A DNA stretch of 26,718 nucleotides. It comes from a virus. A program made the position numbers and the translations under genes. The stretch covers positions 1-26,718 of the IMG/VR virus record IMGVR_UViG_3300042861_000491; one strand, 5' to 3'. Each line of letters starts with the position of its first letter. The stretch's first letter is position 1. Below the pieces are notes generated by a model. It searched no databases. It had not been told where the DNA came from and saw nothing but the letters and a program-made list of their open reading frames with translations. This document shows positions 15,925-24,014 of this stretch, in pieces.

Positions 15925-17031
15925 CTAAATACTATCCCAGTCTATTGAGTTGTTAGCTACATTTTGACCAGAAGCACCGTTTTTACCGGTTCCAACAGAG
16001 TTTCTTAATTTTGCACTAAGAGCAGTAGCTTTTTGTGTAGCAGCAGCGGCTTGTACATATTTACCTAAGTTGAATTTGTTTTTAACAGCAATAGCTAACT
16101 CAACACGTTTAGAAGGATCTTTTAAAATACTATTTAAGTCTTTCATAAAATCTCCTTGTGTATCATAATCAAATATTGCTCTTTTTTCTGTAACAGGAAT
16201 TGTAAAGTTATTTACTTTACCACTATCTATTACATTTTTAATATTACCAAAGAACGCTCTAGTGTTTTCTTTCCTTTGATACTCAGCTTGTCTTTCTTGT
16301 TCAAGAAGACTAGCTCTCTCTTTAGATTGAATCGCACTTAACTTTTTAGAAGCTACTTCAGATTGTTTTCTTAAAGTATCTGCTATTTCTAAATCATCAA
16401 TAGCGTCTTTAATTTCCTCATCAGTATAATCCATCTTTTTATAAAAGGTTTTCATTACTGCTTTTTGTACATCGGTATTATCTAAATCTACTTCAGCATA
16501 GTTAATTTCTGGATTAACTGTGTTAAAGAATGCTTTTATATTATCTTCAGTAGCATCTTCACCTAACATTTGGCAGTAATCAAAAAAATCACCGGCAATA
16601 GAAGGTAAGCTAGCAAAGTATCCATTTAACTTAGCGTCTGCCATACTATCTGCAGCGCGTTGTGTAAAAGCTACTAAGCCGTCTTCTGAATCTTCAAAAT
16701 CTTCGTCATCGCCTAATTCGATACCTATCTTTTTAGCAATGCCTTTTATAAAGCCTTCTTCAATTTCATCAGATTCTTTTGAATCATCTGGTTCATCAGT
16801 TTCACCTTTTTCATCCTTTATAGAATCTATAGGAGGATTAACTGGTGTAGCTGGTGTAGCTTTTTTAGATTTTGTTTCTCCCTTTTTACTTTTAGCCTCT
16901 TCCACAGGTGGAGTTGCTGGATCTGCAGGAGGAGTTACTGCGTCACTTTTTGGTGTAGTATCTACTACGTCGTCAATTGATGTCATCTCTCCAAGAGATG
17001 TGTCATCAAAATCTATGTTATCTATTTCCAT
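15925..17031 (-). CDS. Scaffold-like acidic protein between portal and capsid (368 aa)
   Basis: The first ~95 residues are Pro/Asp/Glu/Lys-rich and probably disordered (TPPADPATPPVEEAKSKKG). An acidic region GDDEDFEDSEDG follows. The rest is helical with coiled-coil character (RKQSEVASKKLSAIQSKERA). It ends in a Gly/Asn/Ala-rich tail. Strong acidity, helical make-up and the slot between portal and capsid are classic for a scaffolding protein that shapes the prohead and leaves before packaging. It starts 10 nt after a good TTTG-N20-TAAGTTTG promoter and has a TAG stop. No protease motif is seen. The scaffold role is inferred from position and composition. Confidence 0.65.
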   Translation of the reverse strand: MEIDNIDFDDTSLGEMTSIDDVVDTTPKSDAVTPPADPATPPVEEAKSKKGETKSKKATPATPVNPPIDSIKDEKGETDEPDDSKESDEIEEGFIKGIAKKIGIELGDDEDFEDSEDGLVAFTQRAADSMADAKLNGYFASLPSIAGDFFDYCQMLGEDATEDNIKAFFNTVNPEINYAEVDLDNTDVQKAVMKTFYKKMDYTDEEIKDAIDDLEIADTLRKQSEVASKKLSAIQSKERASLLEQERQAEYQRKENTRAFFGNIKNVIDSGKVNNFTIPVTEKRAIFDYDTQGDFMKDLNSILKDPSKRVELAIAVKNKFNLGKYVQAAAATQKATALSAKLRNSVGTGKNGASGQNVANNSIDWDSI

Positions 17032-17041
17032 GTCGTTTATC

Positions 17042-17077
17042 GTTACAAACTTAATACTGATTAAATATTAAAACAAA
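17042..17077 (-). promoter_or_regulatory. Bacteroidota-type promoter for the scaffold-capsid unit
   Basis: On the minus strand TTTG (17074-17077) is followed after exactly 20 nt by TAAGTTTG (17046-17053) and then TAAC. This matches the -33 TTTG / -7 TAnnTTTG consensus. Its -33 box overlaps the foot of the preceding terminator. The ATG of the scaffold-like gene lies 10 nt past the motif. Confidence 0.7.
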
Positions 17078-17106
17078 TAAGCGTTCCATGTTTTTGAAAC
17101 GCTTAT
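17077..17106 (-). terminator. Hairpin terminator after the portal gene
   Basis: A 9-bp perfect stem, ATAAGCGTT / AACGCTTAT (17098-17106 with 17077-17085), with a 12-nt loop lies 17 nt after the portal TAA. On the minus strand it runs into TTGTTTTAAT, a moderate T-rich tail. Confidence 0.65.
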
Positions 17107-17123
17107 ATATATCTTTACACTTA

Positions 17124-19466
17124 TTACCTTGATTTATTTTCTTTAGCTATTTTTAAATCATTAACCATCTTCTCTTTTTCTACTGATAGTTTCATTGCAG
17201 CTTCATTAGACTTAGCATTAATAGCTTTATCTTTAATTCCTAAGTCTTGTTGTTTTATTCCAAGTTCTTGTTGTTTAAGAGCTAGCTCTGCTGTTTTTTG
17301 AATAGCATCTGCGTTAGAACCTTCATCTATAGCAAAAGCAGTCATTTCAGTTTTACGAATATCTCCTTCTATTTTCATTTGAAGTAATTCAACATCGTAA
17401 GCATGTTTTTTATCTAACATAGCATCTTGAGCAGCTAAAGCCTGTTCTTGTTGTTGAGCAGCAGCTTGTTGTTTTTGTTGCTCCATTTGTTGTTGCATTT
17501 GCTCTGCTTGTTGTTCAGCGTATATAAATTTAGCTTTAAGTTCTACAAACGAATCTGAATTAATTATATCTACAATAGTAGAAGCTTTGGCTCCATTTTG
17601 AATAAAGTTTTGCATTTGAGCTTCTAGTTTTTGTTTCTTTTCTGCTTGTTTACCAGATAATGCTACAAATATTCCGTATTCTGCTTCAGTATAGTCAATA
17701 GGATCTACATCTAAATATACTATCTTACCAGAATCAGGTAAAACATAAGAAGTTTTTTTACCATCTCTCCAAGCTAATTTAGAATAATCTAATAATCCTT
17801 GGTACTCTCTTTCTTTAAATTGATCAAACTTATTAAAGTAAATCTCAGTAATCATAGAAGATTGTACTACAGCACGTTCTACCCCACCTAAAGTTTCTGA
17901 TGAAGTAATCTGGCCTTCTCTTTGGCGACTAATTCCGCAAACTTCTTCCCATTCTGTCTTAATAAAACGTAATAACTCAATATAAGATTGAATAGTAGTT
18001 GATGCAAGTTTTAACACTGATTGATGTGTTGCAGAGCCTCTATAACCTTCTTTAGAATAATCTACAAATAATAATCCTGTAGCATCACCATATAACATCC
18101 ACTCTTCAAGAGTCATGTTTTTAGGTTTTAGATTTACATCTAACTGTATCATATCATCTTTCATTTTAGCCATAGCTAATTTAAGACGATGGAAAGTAGC
18201 ATTATAAAGTATTTGATATGGTACACCTAACATAACTAAAGATATATTTCTAGAGTTAACTGCCTGTAACATTCTACCATTATAAGCACCTTTACACTTA
18301 GATATATTATCTAGAGAAGCTCTTTGCATTGGTAGCGGACGAATTTTAAAAAACGTGTCTATTCCACACATCCAACCTTCCCACCACTCGTTTACCCAGA
18401 ACCATTCTACTGTTTGACCAGCTTCTTTATTTGGTACAAAAGTTTCTTCAACTTCCATAGACTGAGGTTGGCCATATTCATCCATGAATGAACACACTCC
18501 AATTCTAACTTTAGATCTCCAAGTAACATGTTTAACTTCAATTAATCGATTGTAAATTTGCTGAGGGGTATTTGAATCATATATAATAGGTGCAGTTCCA
18601 AAAATAGTAGTATTAGTCCCAAGAGTTTCAATCTTGTTAATCATATCTTTCTTTTCTTGTTCTGTTTTACCTAATTCATCATAAAAAAATTCTGTTACAG
18701 AAGAAGGCGTCATGTATTTTCTTCTTACTACCCAATCACAGTCTTCAGTAAATTCTAAATCTGGGTCTTTATCATAATCCACATCAAGAGGATTAACTAC
18801 TTCATAGTATACTTCATTATGTATAACCCCTTTGTAAGAGTAAACCTCTCCGGAAACTAACCAATGGAAAAACATTAATTGAAACTTTTCTTGAAGTTTA
18901 CAATATTGCTCAATGTAATCTAAAGCATTTTGGCCCATTATAGCGCGCTTGTCTCTATATGAAGTAACAAATTCTTTTTCTACTTCTTCAGGAGTTTTAA
19001 CTTCTTCCGTAGGGACACCTGTATCAATACCTTGCGCGTTAAGAGTGTTAGCAAATAACTGCTCTAGATTTTGTAAAATTACTTTGTTTTTTTCTGTAAG
19101 AGATTGATTAACAACATCTTCATTAGTTACGTATACTTCTCTGTAGTTAGGGCGTTTAGCAAATTCACCTCTTAATAAATCTATTTTAGGTTTTATAATA
19201 GGATAATTAACAACTTCTGACCAATCGCCTTCAAGACGTTTGCCAAAAGGTTCTGTAATTATTTTATAATCTTCTACATTTATATGGCCATTATAATAAT
19301 CATATAATTTTTTAATTGCCAATTTGTGTTGCGTAGCAGAAAAATACGATCTTTGTATATAACCAAGCATCGTTTTTTTACCCCATTCAAAGTCATCAGC
19401 TATCTTATCAGCATAGGAAATTGTCTGTACCGGGATATTTATATTATATTTTATTTCTTTTGGCAT
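17124..19466 (-). CDS. Portal protein (780 aa)
   Basis: Length, its place directly after the terminase and before the scaffold, and sequence features fit the dodecameric portal through which DNA enters. The N-terminus is helical with NYPIIKPKIDLLRGEFAKRP at about residues 85-105, a common portal wing motif. The middle carries CGIDTFFKIRPLPMQRASLD. Residues about 650-680 are very Gln-rich (EQMQQQMEQQKQQAAAQQQE). The final ~110 residues are a long predicted coiled coil (KQQELGIKQQDLGIKDKAIN), resembling the barrel of P22-type portals. The gene ends in tandem TAA-TAA and is followed by a hairpin. It has its own promoter 9 nt upstream. Confidence 0.85.
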   Translation of the reverse strand: MPKEIKYNINIPVQTISYADKIADDFEWGKKTMLGYIQRSYFSATQHKLAIKKLYDYYNGHINVEDYKIITEPFGKRLEGDWSEVVNYPIIKPKIDLLRGEFAKRPNYREVYVTNEDVVNQSLTEKNKVILQNLEQLFANTLNAQGIDTGVPTEEVKTPEEVEKEFVTSYRDKRAIMGQNALDYIEQYCKLQEKFQLMFFHWLVSGEVYSYKGVIHNEVYYEVVNPLDVDYDKDPDLEFTEDCDWVVRRKYMTPSSVTEFFYDELGKTEQEKKDMINKIETLGTNTTIFGTAPIIYDSNTPQQIYNRLIEVKHVTWRSKVRIGVCSFMDEYGQPQSMEVEETFVPNKEAGQTVEWFWVNEWWEGWMCGIDTFFKIRPLPMQRASLDNISKCKGAYNGRMLQAVNSRNISLVMLGVPYQILYNATFHRLKLAMAKMKDDMIQLDVNLKPKNMTLEEWMLYGDATGLLFVDYSKEGYRGSATHQSVLKLASTTIQSYIELLRFIKTEWEEVCGISRQREGQITSSETLGGVERAVVQSSMITEIYFNKFDQFKEREYQGLLDYSKLAWRDGKKTSYVLPDSGKIVYLDVDPIDYTEAEYGIFVALSGKQAEKKQKLEAQMQNFIQNGAKASTIVDIINSDSFVELKAKFIYAEQQAEQMQQQMEQQKQQAAAQQQEQALAAQDAMLDKKHAYDVELLQMKIEGDIRKTEMTAFAIDEGSNADAIQKTAELALKQQELGIKQQDLGIKDKAINAKSNEAAMKLSVEKEKMVNDLKIAKENKSR

Positions 19467-19475
19467 TGTTTTTTA

Positions 19476-19511
19476 ATTGCAAATTTATTATAAAACTGAG
19501 GGAATTCCAAA
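19476..19511 (-). promoter_or_regulatory. Bacteroidota-type promoter for the portal gene
   Basis: On the minus strand TTTG (19508-19511) is followed after 20 nt by TAAATTTG (19480-19487) and then CAAT. The spacing matches the promoter at 17.05 kb exactly. The -33 box lies inside the last codons of the terminase gene and the motif ends 9 nt before the portal ATG. Confidence 0.7.
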
Positions 19512-21566
19512 TTTTGATTTTAGGTTAACAAAAAACTCATCATCAAAAAGAGATTTTGTACCTTGCTCTACTTGTGGTTTAAGTAATAATTCTTTTTTAT
19601 ATAGCATCCCTACTAACATAGCTGAATGCCTATCCATATTTCCATCATAACTAAATTTAAGTATTTCTTCAAGAAGCGGGACAGAATAAATTTTATGTAA
19701 ATTTAATTCAAACTCTCCATTTTCATTTTTCTCTCTAGGAGCTAATAACCAATCTCTAAAATATTGTACAGCTTGTTTTTTAACTTCTAAATTAGACATA
19801 GATACACCGTAGTTTCTACCTAGTTTTTTTCTAGGGGCATCGTTAGAATCGTAAACAGTTAATTCTTCTTCTAGGTAATTAATTAATTTATTAGTTCTAG
19901 CATAAGACATTATATTACCGTCTCTATCATTTTCAAATACTATTCTAGCATTGTAGTATTGAGCCATTAAAAACAATTGTCTATTAAAATCATCTTGAAA
20001 TTTAGGCCTGGCCACATATTCAGCTACAATTAAATCATAAGGCTTAGAGAAATTATTAATTCTTTTTATTACATACGCGGCACCAAGAGAATCTCTCTTA
20101 TTTAAAGATTTGCTTTTATCTTTATCCATTGCATACGGATCCACACATATATAATATAATTCAGGAGGAGTATGATTTCCAAATTTATAAGGAGGTTGGT
20201 ATTGTATAACACAGCCTTCACCATCTACATCCGGTTTATAAGGAAAATTAAGAATAGGTTTTGTGTCTGTAGAAGGATTAAATATAATTGATCCATCTAT
20301 TTTTTGTTCAAAATACCCAGGTGTGCCTAAATTACTTAAATTCTTATCTGCTTTTATTCTACTTATTTGCCTGTTAATCTCAGCTTTAGGGTAAATATTA
20401 GTACCCATTTTTAACATAGCTTCAGATGGTTTAAGAGGATTCTCACAAATCATCTTATCTACTATATTAATGTCTTTAGTGTTTCTTCTAAGCCTTTCTC
20501 TTTCTGCAAGTATTGCTGCTTCAGCTTCTTTAACCCATGAAATACCTTGAGGAGAAATAGCCCCTTCTTTAGAATAAGAATCTGGTAAAAAATAACCTAT
20601 AGATTGATTTGATCCTTCATCATACATATTATCGTATGCTAAAAACCCATAAGTATCTGGGTCATAGAACATTTCCTCAAAATCTACCATACCTCCAGAG
20701 AAATCTCCCCCAGTTCCATATACATAGATTTGACCAGATACTGATGTACCACTTTCAACTGTAGGTCTAGTAACTGTGTAAGCAGCTTTAAGGTTAGACA
20801 TAGAACCTGCTTCTTCAAACAAAATAACTCTAGCGTCTTTACCCCTGGCTACATCTGGATTATTAAGAGTAGAGTATTGCATTATCCTACTCATTGACCC
20901 GCCTGGTAATTTTCTACCGTCTGCAGTTATTTCCTCGTAAGAAGCCTGGACCATCTCCCTAGGTTTATTAATATGCTGTCTTTGTCTAGCAAATCCTGTA
21001 AACCTATTAATAAAATCTAAATAACTAACGGCCATCCTCATTGTTTCTTCAGAATACTTTTTATCTTCTGCAAGAATAAGAGAATTAGCCATTGATTTAC
21101 TAAATGAATAAGTATGCGCGCACTTAGCTGCATTTTTATATGAGTATCCTCTTCTTCTGGGTTTAAGAACTATCATGTGTAGCCCAATATCTTCAGCACG
21201 TTTACATTCTGTAAAATAAAACCAATCTGAATCCCAAAAATCAGGAAAAGTTACAGCTGTTTCTACTCTTTGTTTTTTAGATGTAAGTTCTTCTATAGTA
21301 GCTGCTTTAGCAGAAAGCTTTAAAGATATTTGACAAAAGTTAAGATAGAAGTAATGCTCTCCTGTAATCTTTATGCCGCCTACCGAGTAACCTTCTTTAC
21401 AGTAAAACGCTTGAAGATTCCAATAATTTTTCCACTCTAAAGAACCTTTAGGCGCATCAATATAAAACCCTTTACCAGGGCCGTATTTTTTTTCATTATT
21501 TAAAAAAGTAATCGCTTCTCTTCTAAAATCTTCAGTATTAATATGTGACGTGTTTAATTCAAACAT
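19488..21566 (-). CDS. terL: Terminase large subunit (692 aa)
   Basis: The ATPase half has a divergent Walker A at residues 135-144 (KPRRRGYSYK) and a Walker B at 245-252 (ARVILFEE) with adjacent catalytic Glu. Coupling-type sequence follows (VYGTGGDFSGG). The RNase H-like nuclease half has Asp475 in YICVDPYAM, Glu544 in RIVFENDRDG, and Asp645 in GNMDRHSAMLV, the usual three acidic positions. It cuts concatemeric DNA and pumps it into the prohead through the portal encoded next. The Arg-rich, Lys-poor Walker A is like those I recall in crAss-like and related podoviral terminases. The ATG is preceded by an AAAGGAG ribosome site that overlaps the upstream stop. Confidence 0.92.
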   Translation of the reverse strand: MFELNTSHINTEDFRREAITFLNNEKKYGPGKGFYIDAPKGSLEWKNYWNLQAFYCKEGYSVGGIKITGEHYFYLNFCQISLKLSAKAATIEELTSKKQRVETAVTFPDFWDSDWFYFTECKRAEDIGLHMIVLKPRRRGYSYKNAAKCAHTYSFSKSMANSLILAEDKKYSEETMRMAVSYLDFINRFTGFARQRQHINKPREMVQASYEEITADGRKLPGGSMSRIMQYSTLNNPDVARGKDARVILFEEAGSMSNLKAAYTVTRPTVESGTSVSGQIYVYGTGGDFSGGMVDFEEMFYDPDTYGFLAYDNMYDEGSNQSIGYFLPDSYSKEGAISPQGISWVKEAEAAILAERERLRRNTKDINIVDKMICENPLKPSEAMLKMGTNIYPKAEINRQISRIKADKNLSNLGTPGYFEQKIDGSIIFNPSTDTKPILNFPYKPDVDGEGCVIQYQPPYKFGNHTPPELYYICVDPYAMDKDKSKSLNKRDSLGAAYVIKRINNFSKPYDLIVAEYVARPKFQDDFNRQLFLMAQYYNARIVFENDRDGNIMSYARTNKLINYLEEELTVYDSNDAPRKKLGRNYGVSMSNLEVKKQAVQYFRDWLLAPREKNENGEFELNLHKIYSVPLLEEILKFSYDGNMDRHSAMLVGMLYKKELLLKPQVEQGTKSLFDDEFFVNLKSKFGIPSVL

Positions 21567-21568
21567 AT

Positions 21569-22198
21569 CTAACTCCTTTCAAAATCGTTAATTTCAGCGC
21601 TACCTCTGTATTTAGATGCTTTAGCTTGTTTTTCTTTCAAAATCTTTTCATCTAACTTCTCATATTGGTCAATAGATTTAGGAATTTCATTAGCTACTTT
21701 AAGTAAAGCTTGTAAATCATTAAGCATTAACTCTACACCTGATACAATTTGGCCTTTCTTGTTATTTATACCTGATTTATGCTTTTCTTCAGTAAGGTCT
21801 TGTTCGATTTGGTTAATAAGCGCGTCTACAATCTTGTTAGATTTGTGCAGTGCGTTAATAATTGTGTTAAGCGCTTGGCTAGAAGGAGTTTGATTTAATT
21901 CTTTAAACCTTTCTACCCCAGCTTTAATCTCTTCATCTGGTTGCCAAGTGTGGTCTTCAAATAAATCGTTAGCTAATTGTATATGCCTATCAAAAAGTGT
22001 ATAACTAGCATAAGGCCCTTCAGTAGAAGCCATGTGAAACACATACGCTAATTCTTTTTTAGCCATTAATTTCTGTCTACCGTCATGATCATCTTTACAT
22101 TTCTTAGTTCTTTTTACAATATTCTTAAACTCAGGTATTAGTAACGTTTCTGGTAATATTTCAATCTTTAAATCTTCTGTTACTTTAAGTAATCTCAT
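21569..22198 (-). CDS. Coiled-coil protein in the small-terminase position (209 aa)
   Basis: The product starts MRLLKVTEDLKIEILPETLL. It carries a basic patch with KRTKKCKDDHDGRQKLMAKK at about residues 29-50 and long helices to the end (IVDALINQIEQDLTEEKH...DQYEKLDEKILKEKQ). It lies 2 nt before the terminase large subunit, the usual place of the DNA-recognising small subunit, and is the right size. No helix-turn-helix is obvious and I do not recognise the family. In crAss-like phages a small terminase is not well established, so this is a positional candidate. It overlaps the metallopeptidase gene by ATGA. Its stop is TAG. Confidence 0.6.
   Translation of the reverse strand: MRLLKVTEDLKIEILPETLLIPEFKNIVKRTKKCKDDHDGRQKLMAKKELAYVFHMASTEGPYASYTLFDRHIQLANDLFEDHTWQPDEEIKAGVERFKELNQTPSSQALNTIINALHKSNKIVDALINQIEQDLTEEKHKSGINNKKGQIVSGVELMLNDLQALLKVANEIPKSIDQYEKLDEKILKEKQAKASKYRGSAEINDFERS
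21573..21579 (-). promoter_or_regulatory. Strong ribosome binding site of the terminase gene
   Basis: The minus strand reads AAAGGAG, 6 nt ahead of the terminase ATG. Most starts in the window have only A-rich leaders, so this and the site at 25.92 kb stand out. It fixes the terminase start. Confidence 0.6.
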
Positions 22199-22500
22199 TT
22201 CTTTGTTGTTTCGTATTGGTGATATAAGCCTCCTATTAAATCTACTAGTTGTTCATTTAACCATAAATCTTCATGCCCTGTATAATATAATATACAATGT
22301 ATCAATTCGTGATGAAAAGTATGTTCAATAACGGAAGGCTTATATTTTCTCCATGTTTTTTCTGTTTTATATTTTGTTGCTAGCATAATAGTATTATCCC
22401 AAGGAATAAAACGCCCAACGCATTCATTTTCTTGACAATAGCTATTATCTATTTTTACTGTAATAGTGTGCCCTAATAAATTAAATTGTTGCGGCAGCAT
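22195..22500 (-). CDS. Small zinc metallopeptidase-like protein, HExxH (101 aa)
   Basis: Residues 63-68 read HHELIHC..., giving the zincin motif His64-Glu65-x-x-His68. Glu83 in LNEQLVDLIGG is the likely third zinc ligand, a spacing seen in SprT- and ImmA-like small peptidases. The N-terminal half (GHTITVKIDNSYC, then GRFIPWDNTIMLATKY) is a short beta region before the active helix. The reading frame extends to a TTG at 22512, but the ATG at 22500 is preferred. It overlaps the next gene by ATGA. Such proteins are frequent in Bacteroidota phages with unknown targets. A role in prohead maturation or host protein cleavage is possible but not shown. Confidence 0.7.
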   Translation of the reverse strand: MLPQQFNLLGHTITVKIDNSYCQENECVGRFIPWDNTIMLATKYKTEKTWRKYKPSVIEHTFHHELIHCILYYTGHEDLWLNEQLVDLIGGLYHQYETTKK

Positions 22501-22774
22501 GTATTGTTTCAATCAATTTATCTACTGGTAGATTTACTATTAAATTTCTAGAATCGTAAAATTCTATAACAGAATGCTCTGCACTTTTCTTTCTAGCTGT
22601 AAAACAAAATACTTCTTGAGTAAGTATAGCGGAATTAAACCACATTTCTTGCCAATGATATTCATCATCTTTAGCTACCTCAATGTTTAGCTCTTCTAAT
22701 AATTCATTGTAAGCGGAACTTTTACCGTTCTCGTCTTCTACCTTGCATAAAATTTCTAGTTTTATTAAATCCAT
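22481..22774 (-). CDS. Unknown protein (97 aa)
   Basis: The product starts MDLIKLEILCKVEDENGKSS. It has a central region with tryptophan and phenylalanine (HWQEMWFNSAILTQEVFCF) and a C-terminal strand-helix (NLIVNLPVDKLIETIHAAAT). There are no membrane segments. It overlaps the exonuclease gene by 10 nt and the metallopeptidase gene by 20 nt, so it is part of the same translational chain. The alpha/beta pattern is compact, like a small binding domain, but I recognise no family and assign no function. Confidence 0.6.
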   Translation of the reverse strand: MDLIKLEILCKVEDENGKSSAYNELLEELNIEVAKDDEYHWQEMWFNSAILTQEVFCFTARKKSAEHSVIEFYDSRNLIVNLPVDKLIETIHAAATI

Positions 22775-23538
22775 TTTATTAAATTTTCTTTAGTTCTTAT
22801 AAGTTTGTTAAATGATGAAAAAGCTATTTGGTACCATTTGCCGCAGTCCTGGCAATTTAATCTGTAAAAACGAGTACCGGCTGCAGTAACTCTTATTCCT
22901 TTTTTTTGAATGTTTTCTGATTCACATTCTGGGCAACTTGCTTTATCATTGCCTCCGTGTACACCAATATGTGTTTTATGATTAGTGTATTGTTTCATTT
23001 TTTGGTATACCTTTTCTTGTAATACCACATCTTTTTTACAATATGTAACCATTTTTTTCATGGCTTTTACATCATTGTATAGTAAAATGTTTTTCCATAA
23101 ATTAAATTCTGTATGGAGTTTATGGCCTCCACCTAAAAAACTAGATATGTAATCTAATTTATTAGAATTAAACCTAAAATATTTTTTAGCAAGTTTATAC
23201 GTGTCTACTGTAGAGTAATCAGGTATAGCAGGAATGCCATGATATAAGCATCTGGTTCTTACCCATTTAATATCAAAATTATCTGAATTATGGCCAATAA
23301 CTTCATCTGCTTTATTCATTATTTTCATAAAGTCTATAAGCAATTTTTTATCGTCACCATTCTTCCATTCTAAAGAATGTACTTGCCTGTCTCCTTCCCA
23401 TTTATAACAAATACACATAATAGCGCGTTCTTTTATAATGTTTTCAGGAGGCAAGTTTAGTTTAAACCCAGCTGTCCAAGCAAACATAATGTTTGGACTA
23501 GTTTCAATATCAAAAAATAATCTTTTAAACTTTCTCAT
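22765..23538 (-). CDS. DnaQ-like 3'-5' exonuclease with C-terminal zinc ribbon (257 aa)
   Basis: DEDD motifs are all visible: Exo I FFDIET with Asp10 and Glu12; Exo II GHNSDNFDIKW with Asp89; and Exo III YCKKDVVLQEKVY with Asp170. The fold matches the ribonuclease H-like exonucleases related to DNA polymerase B proofreading domains. Residues 202-232 add a zinc ribbon, CPEC...CQDC. This could help bind nucleic acid. It is made within the packaging operon, not beside replication genes, so a role in end trimming, recombination or degradation of host nucleic acid is conceivable. It overlaps neighbours by 10-14 nt. The nuclease call is strong; substrate is unknown. Confidence 0.8.
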   Translation of the reverse strand: MRKFKRLFFDIETSPNIMFAWTAGFKLNLPPENIIKERAIMCICYKWEGDRQVHSLEWKNGDDKKLLIDFMKIMNKADEVIGHNSDNFDIKWVRTRCLYHGIPAIPDYSTVDTYKLAKKYFRFNSNKLDYISSFLGGGHKLHTEFNLWKNILLYNDVKAMKKMVTYCKKDVVLQEKVYQKMKQYTNHKTHIGVHGGNDKASCPECESENIQKKGIRVTAAGTRFYRLNCQDCGKWYQIAFSSFNKLIRTKENLIKWI

Positions 23539-23740
23539 AACGAGTAGTTATTAAATCTATTTCATCGTTAAAGTGGCTAGGGCCTTGTGGGTTATTAATT
23601 ACTTTTAGAATTTCATTTACTTTAGCGGCCATAATTTCTTTGGCATCTGAGATAACTTTTTCATTTGAAACAGGAGCTATGCAATATTCGTAATTCAATA
23701 CGTTAATCATTGCATTGATCAAGTTGATTTCTGTTTCCAT
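23525..23740 (-). CDS. Small helical protein (71 aa), unknown
   Basis: I prefer the ATG at 23740 (METEINLINAMINVLNYEYC), which has GAAGAGG about 10 nt upstream. A longer frame from the ATG at 23776 would lie deeper in the preceding gene. The product is helical with conserved-looking KEIMAAKVNEILKVI followed by NNPQGPSHF. It overlaps the preceding gene by 38 nt and the exonuclease by 14 nt. No family is recognised; it may be an accessory to the exonuclease by position only. Confidence 0.5.
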   Translation of the reverse strand: METEINLINAMINVLNYEYCIAPVSNEKVISDAKEIMAAKVNEILKVINNPQGPSHFNDEIDLITTRYEKV

Positions 23741-24014
23741 TTTTGGAAGCCTCTTCAATTCGTGGTATTTCGTCATAATTTATTTTTTGGAATTTTACTG
23801 CTAAAGTAGGATGAAAATTAATTGTTCCTAACCCTTGCAATCTAATTGATGATCTATCTTTTATTGCTTTTTTATTGTCTTCTCTTATTTGGTTAACTGC
23901 AAAACTAAACTGTTTAAAGTAAATATCTACTACTTCTTTAACAGTTATGTTATGTTTAATAGCTAACTTCTTGATTTCTTGGCTATATATCTGTTTAAAA
24001 TGATCTTTAACCAT
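23703..24014 (-). CDS. HU/IHF-like small protein (103 aa), tentative
   Basis: Residues 17-75 read as a helix (KHNITVKEVVDIYFKQFSFA), a linker, and strands SIRLQGLGTINFHPTLAVKF. The order helix, then 'I-L-G-GT--' resembles the N-terminal half of HU/IHF nucleoid proteins, and crAss-like genomes are reported to carry IHF-like genes. The long DNA-wrapping beta arm is not evident, so DNA binding is doubtful; a structural role as in other phages is equally possible. The start overlaps the fibre stop as TAATG. Confidence 0.5.
   Translation of the reverse strand: MVKDHFKQIYSQEIKKLAIKHNITVKEVVDIYFKQFSFAVNQIREDNKKAIKDRSSIRLQGLGTINFHPTLAVKFQKINYDEIPRIEEASKNGNRNQLDQCND

Noticed and set aside
10738-15927. 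Recoding of TAG to glutamine, known in some crAss-like phages, suggested by TAG directly followed by TAA
   Set aside because: TAG ends at least five genes (8645, 10738, 14464, 15925, 21569) at sensible places, TGA ends four others, and no gene has an in-frame TAG or TGA. The tandem stops are better read as a safeguard for highly expressed genes.
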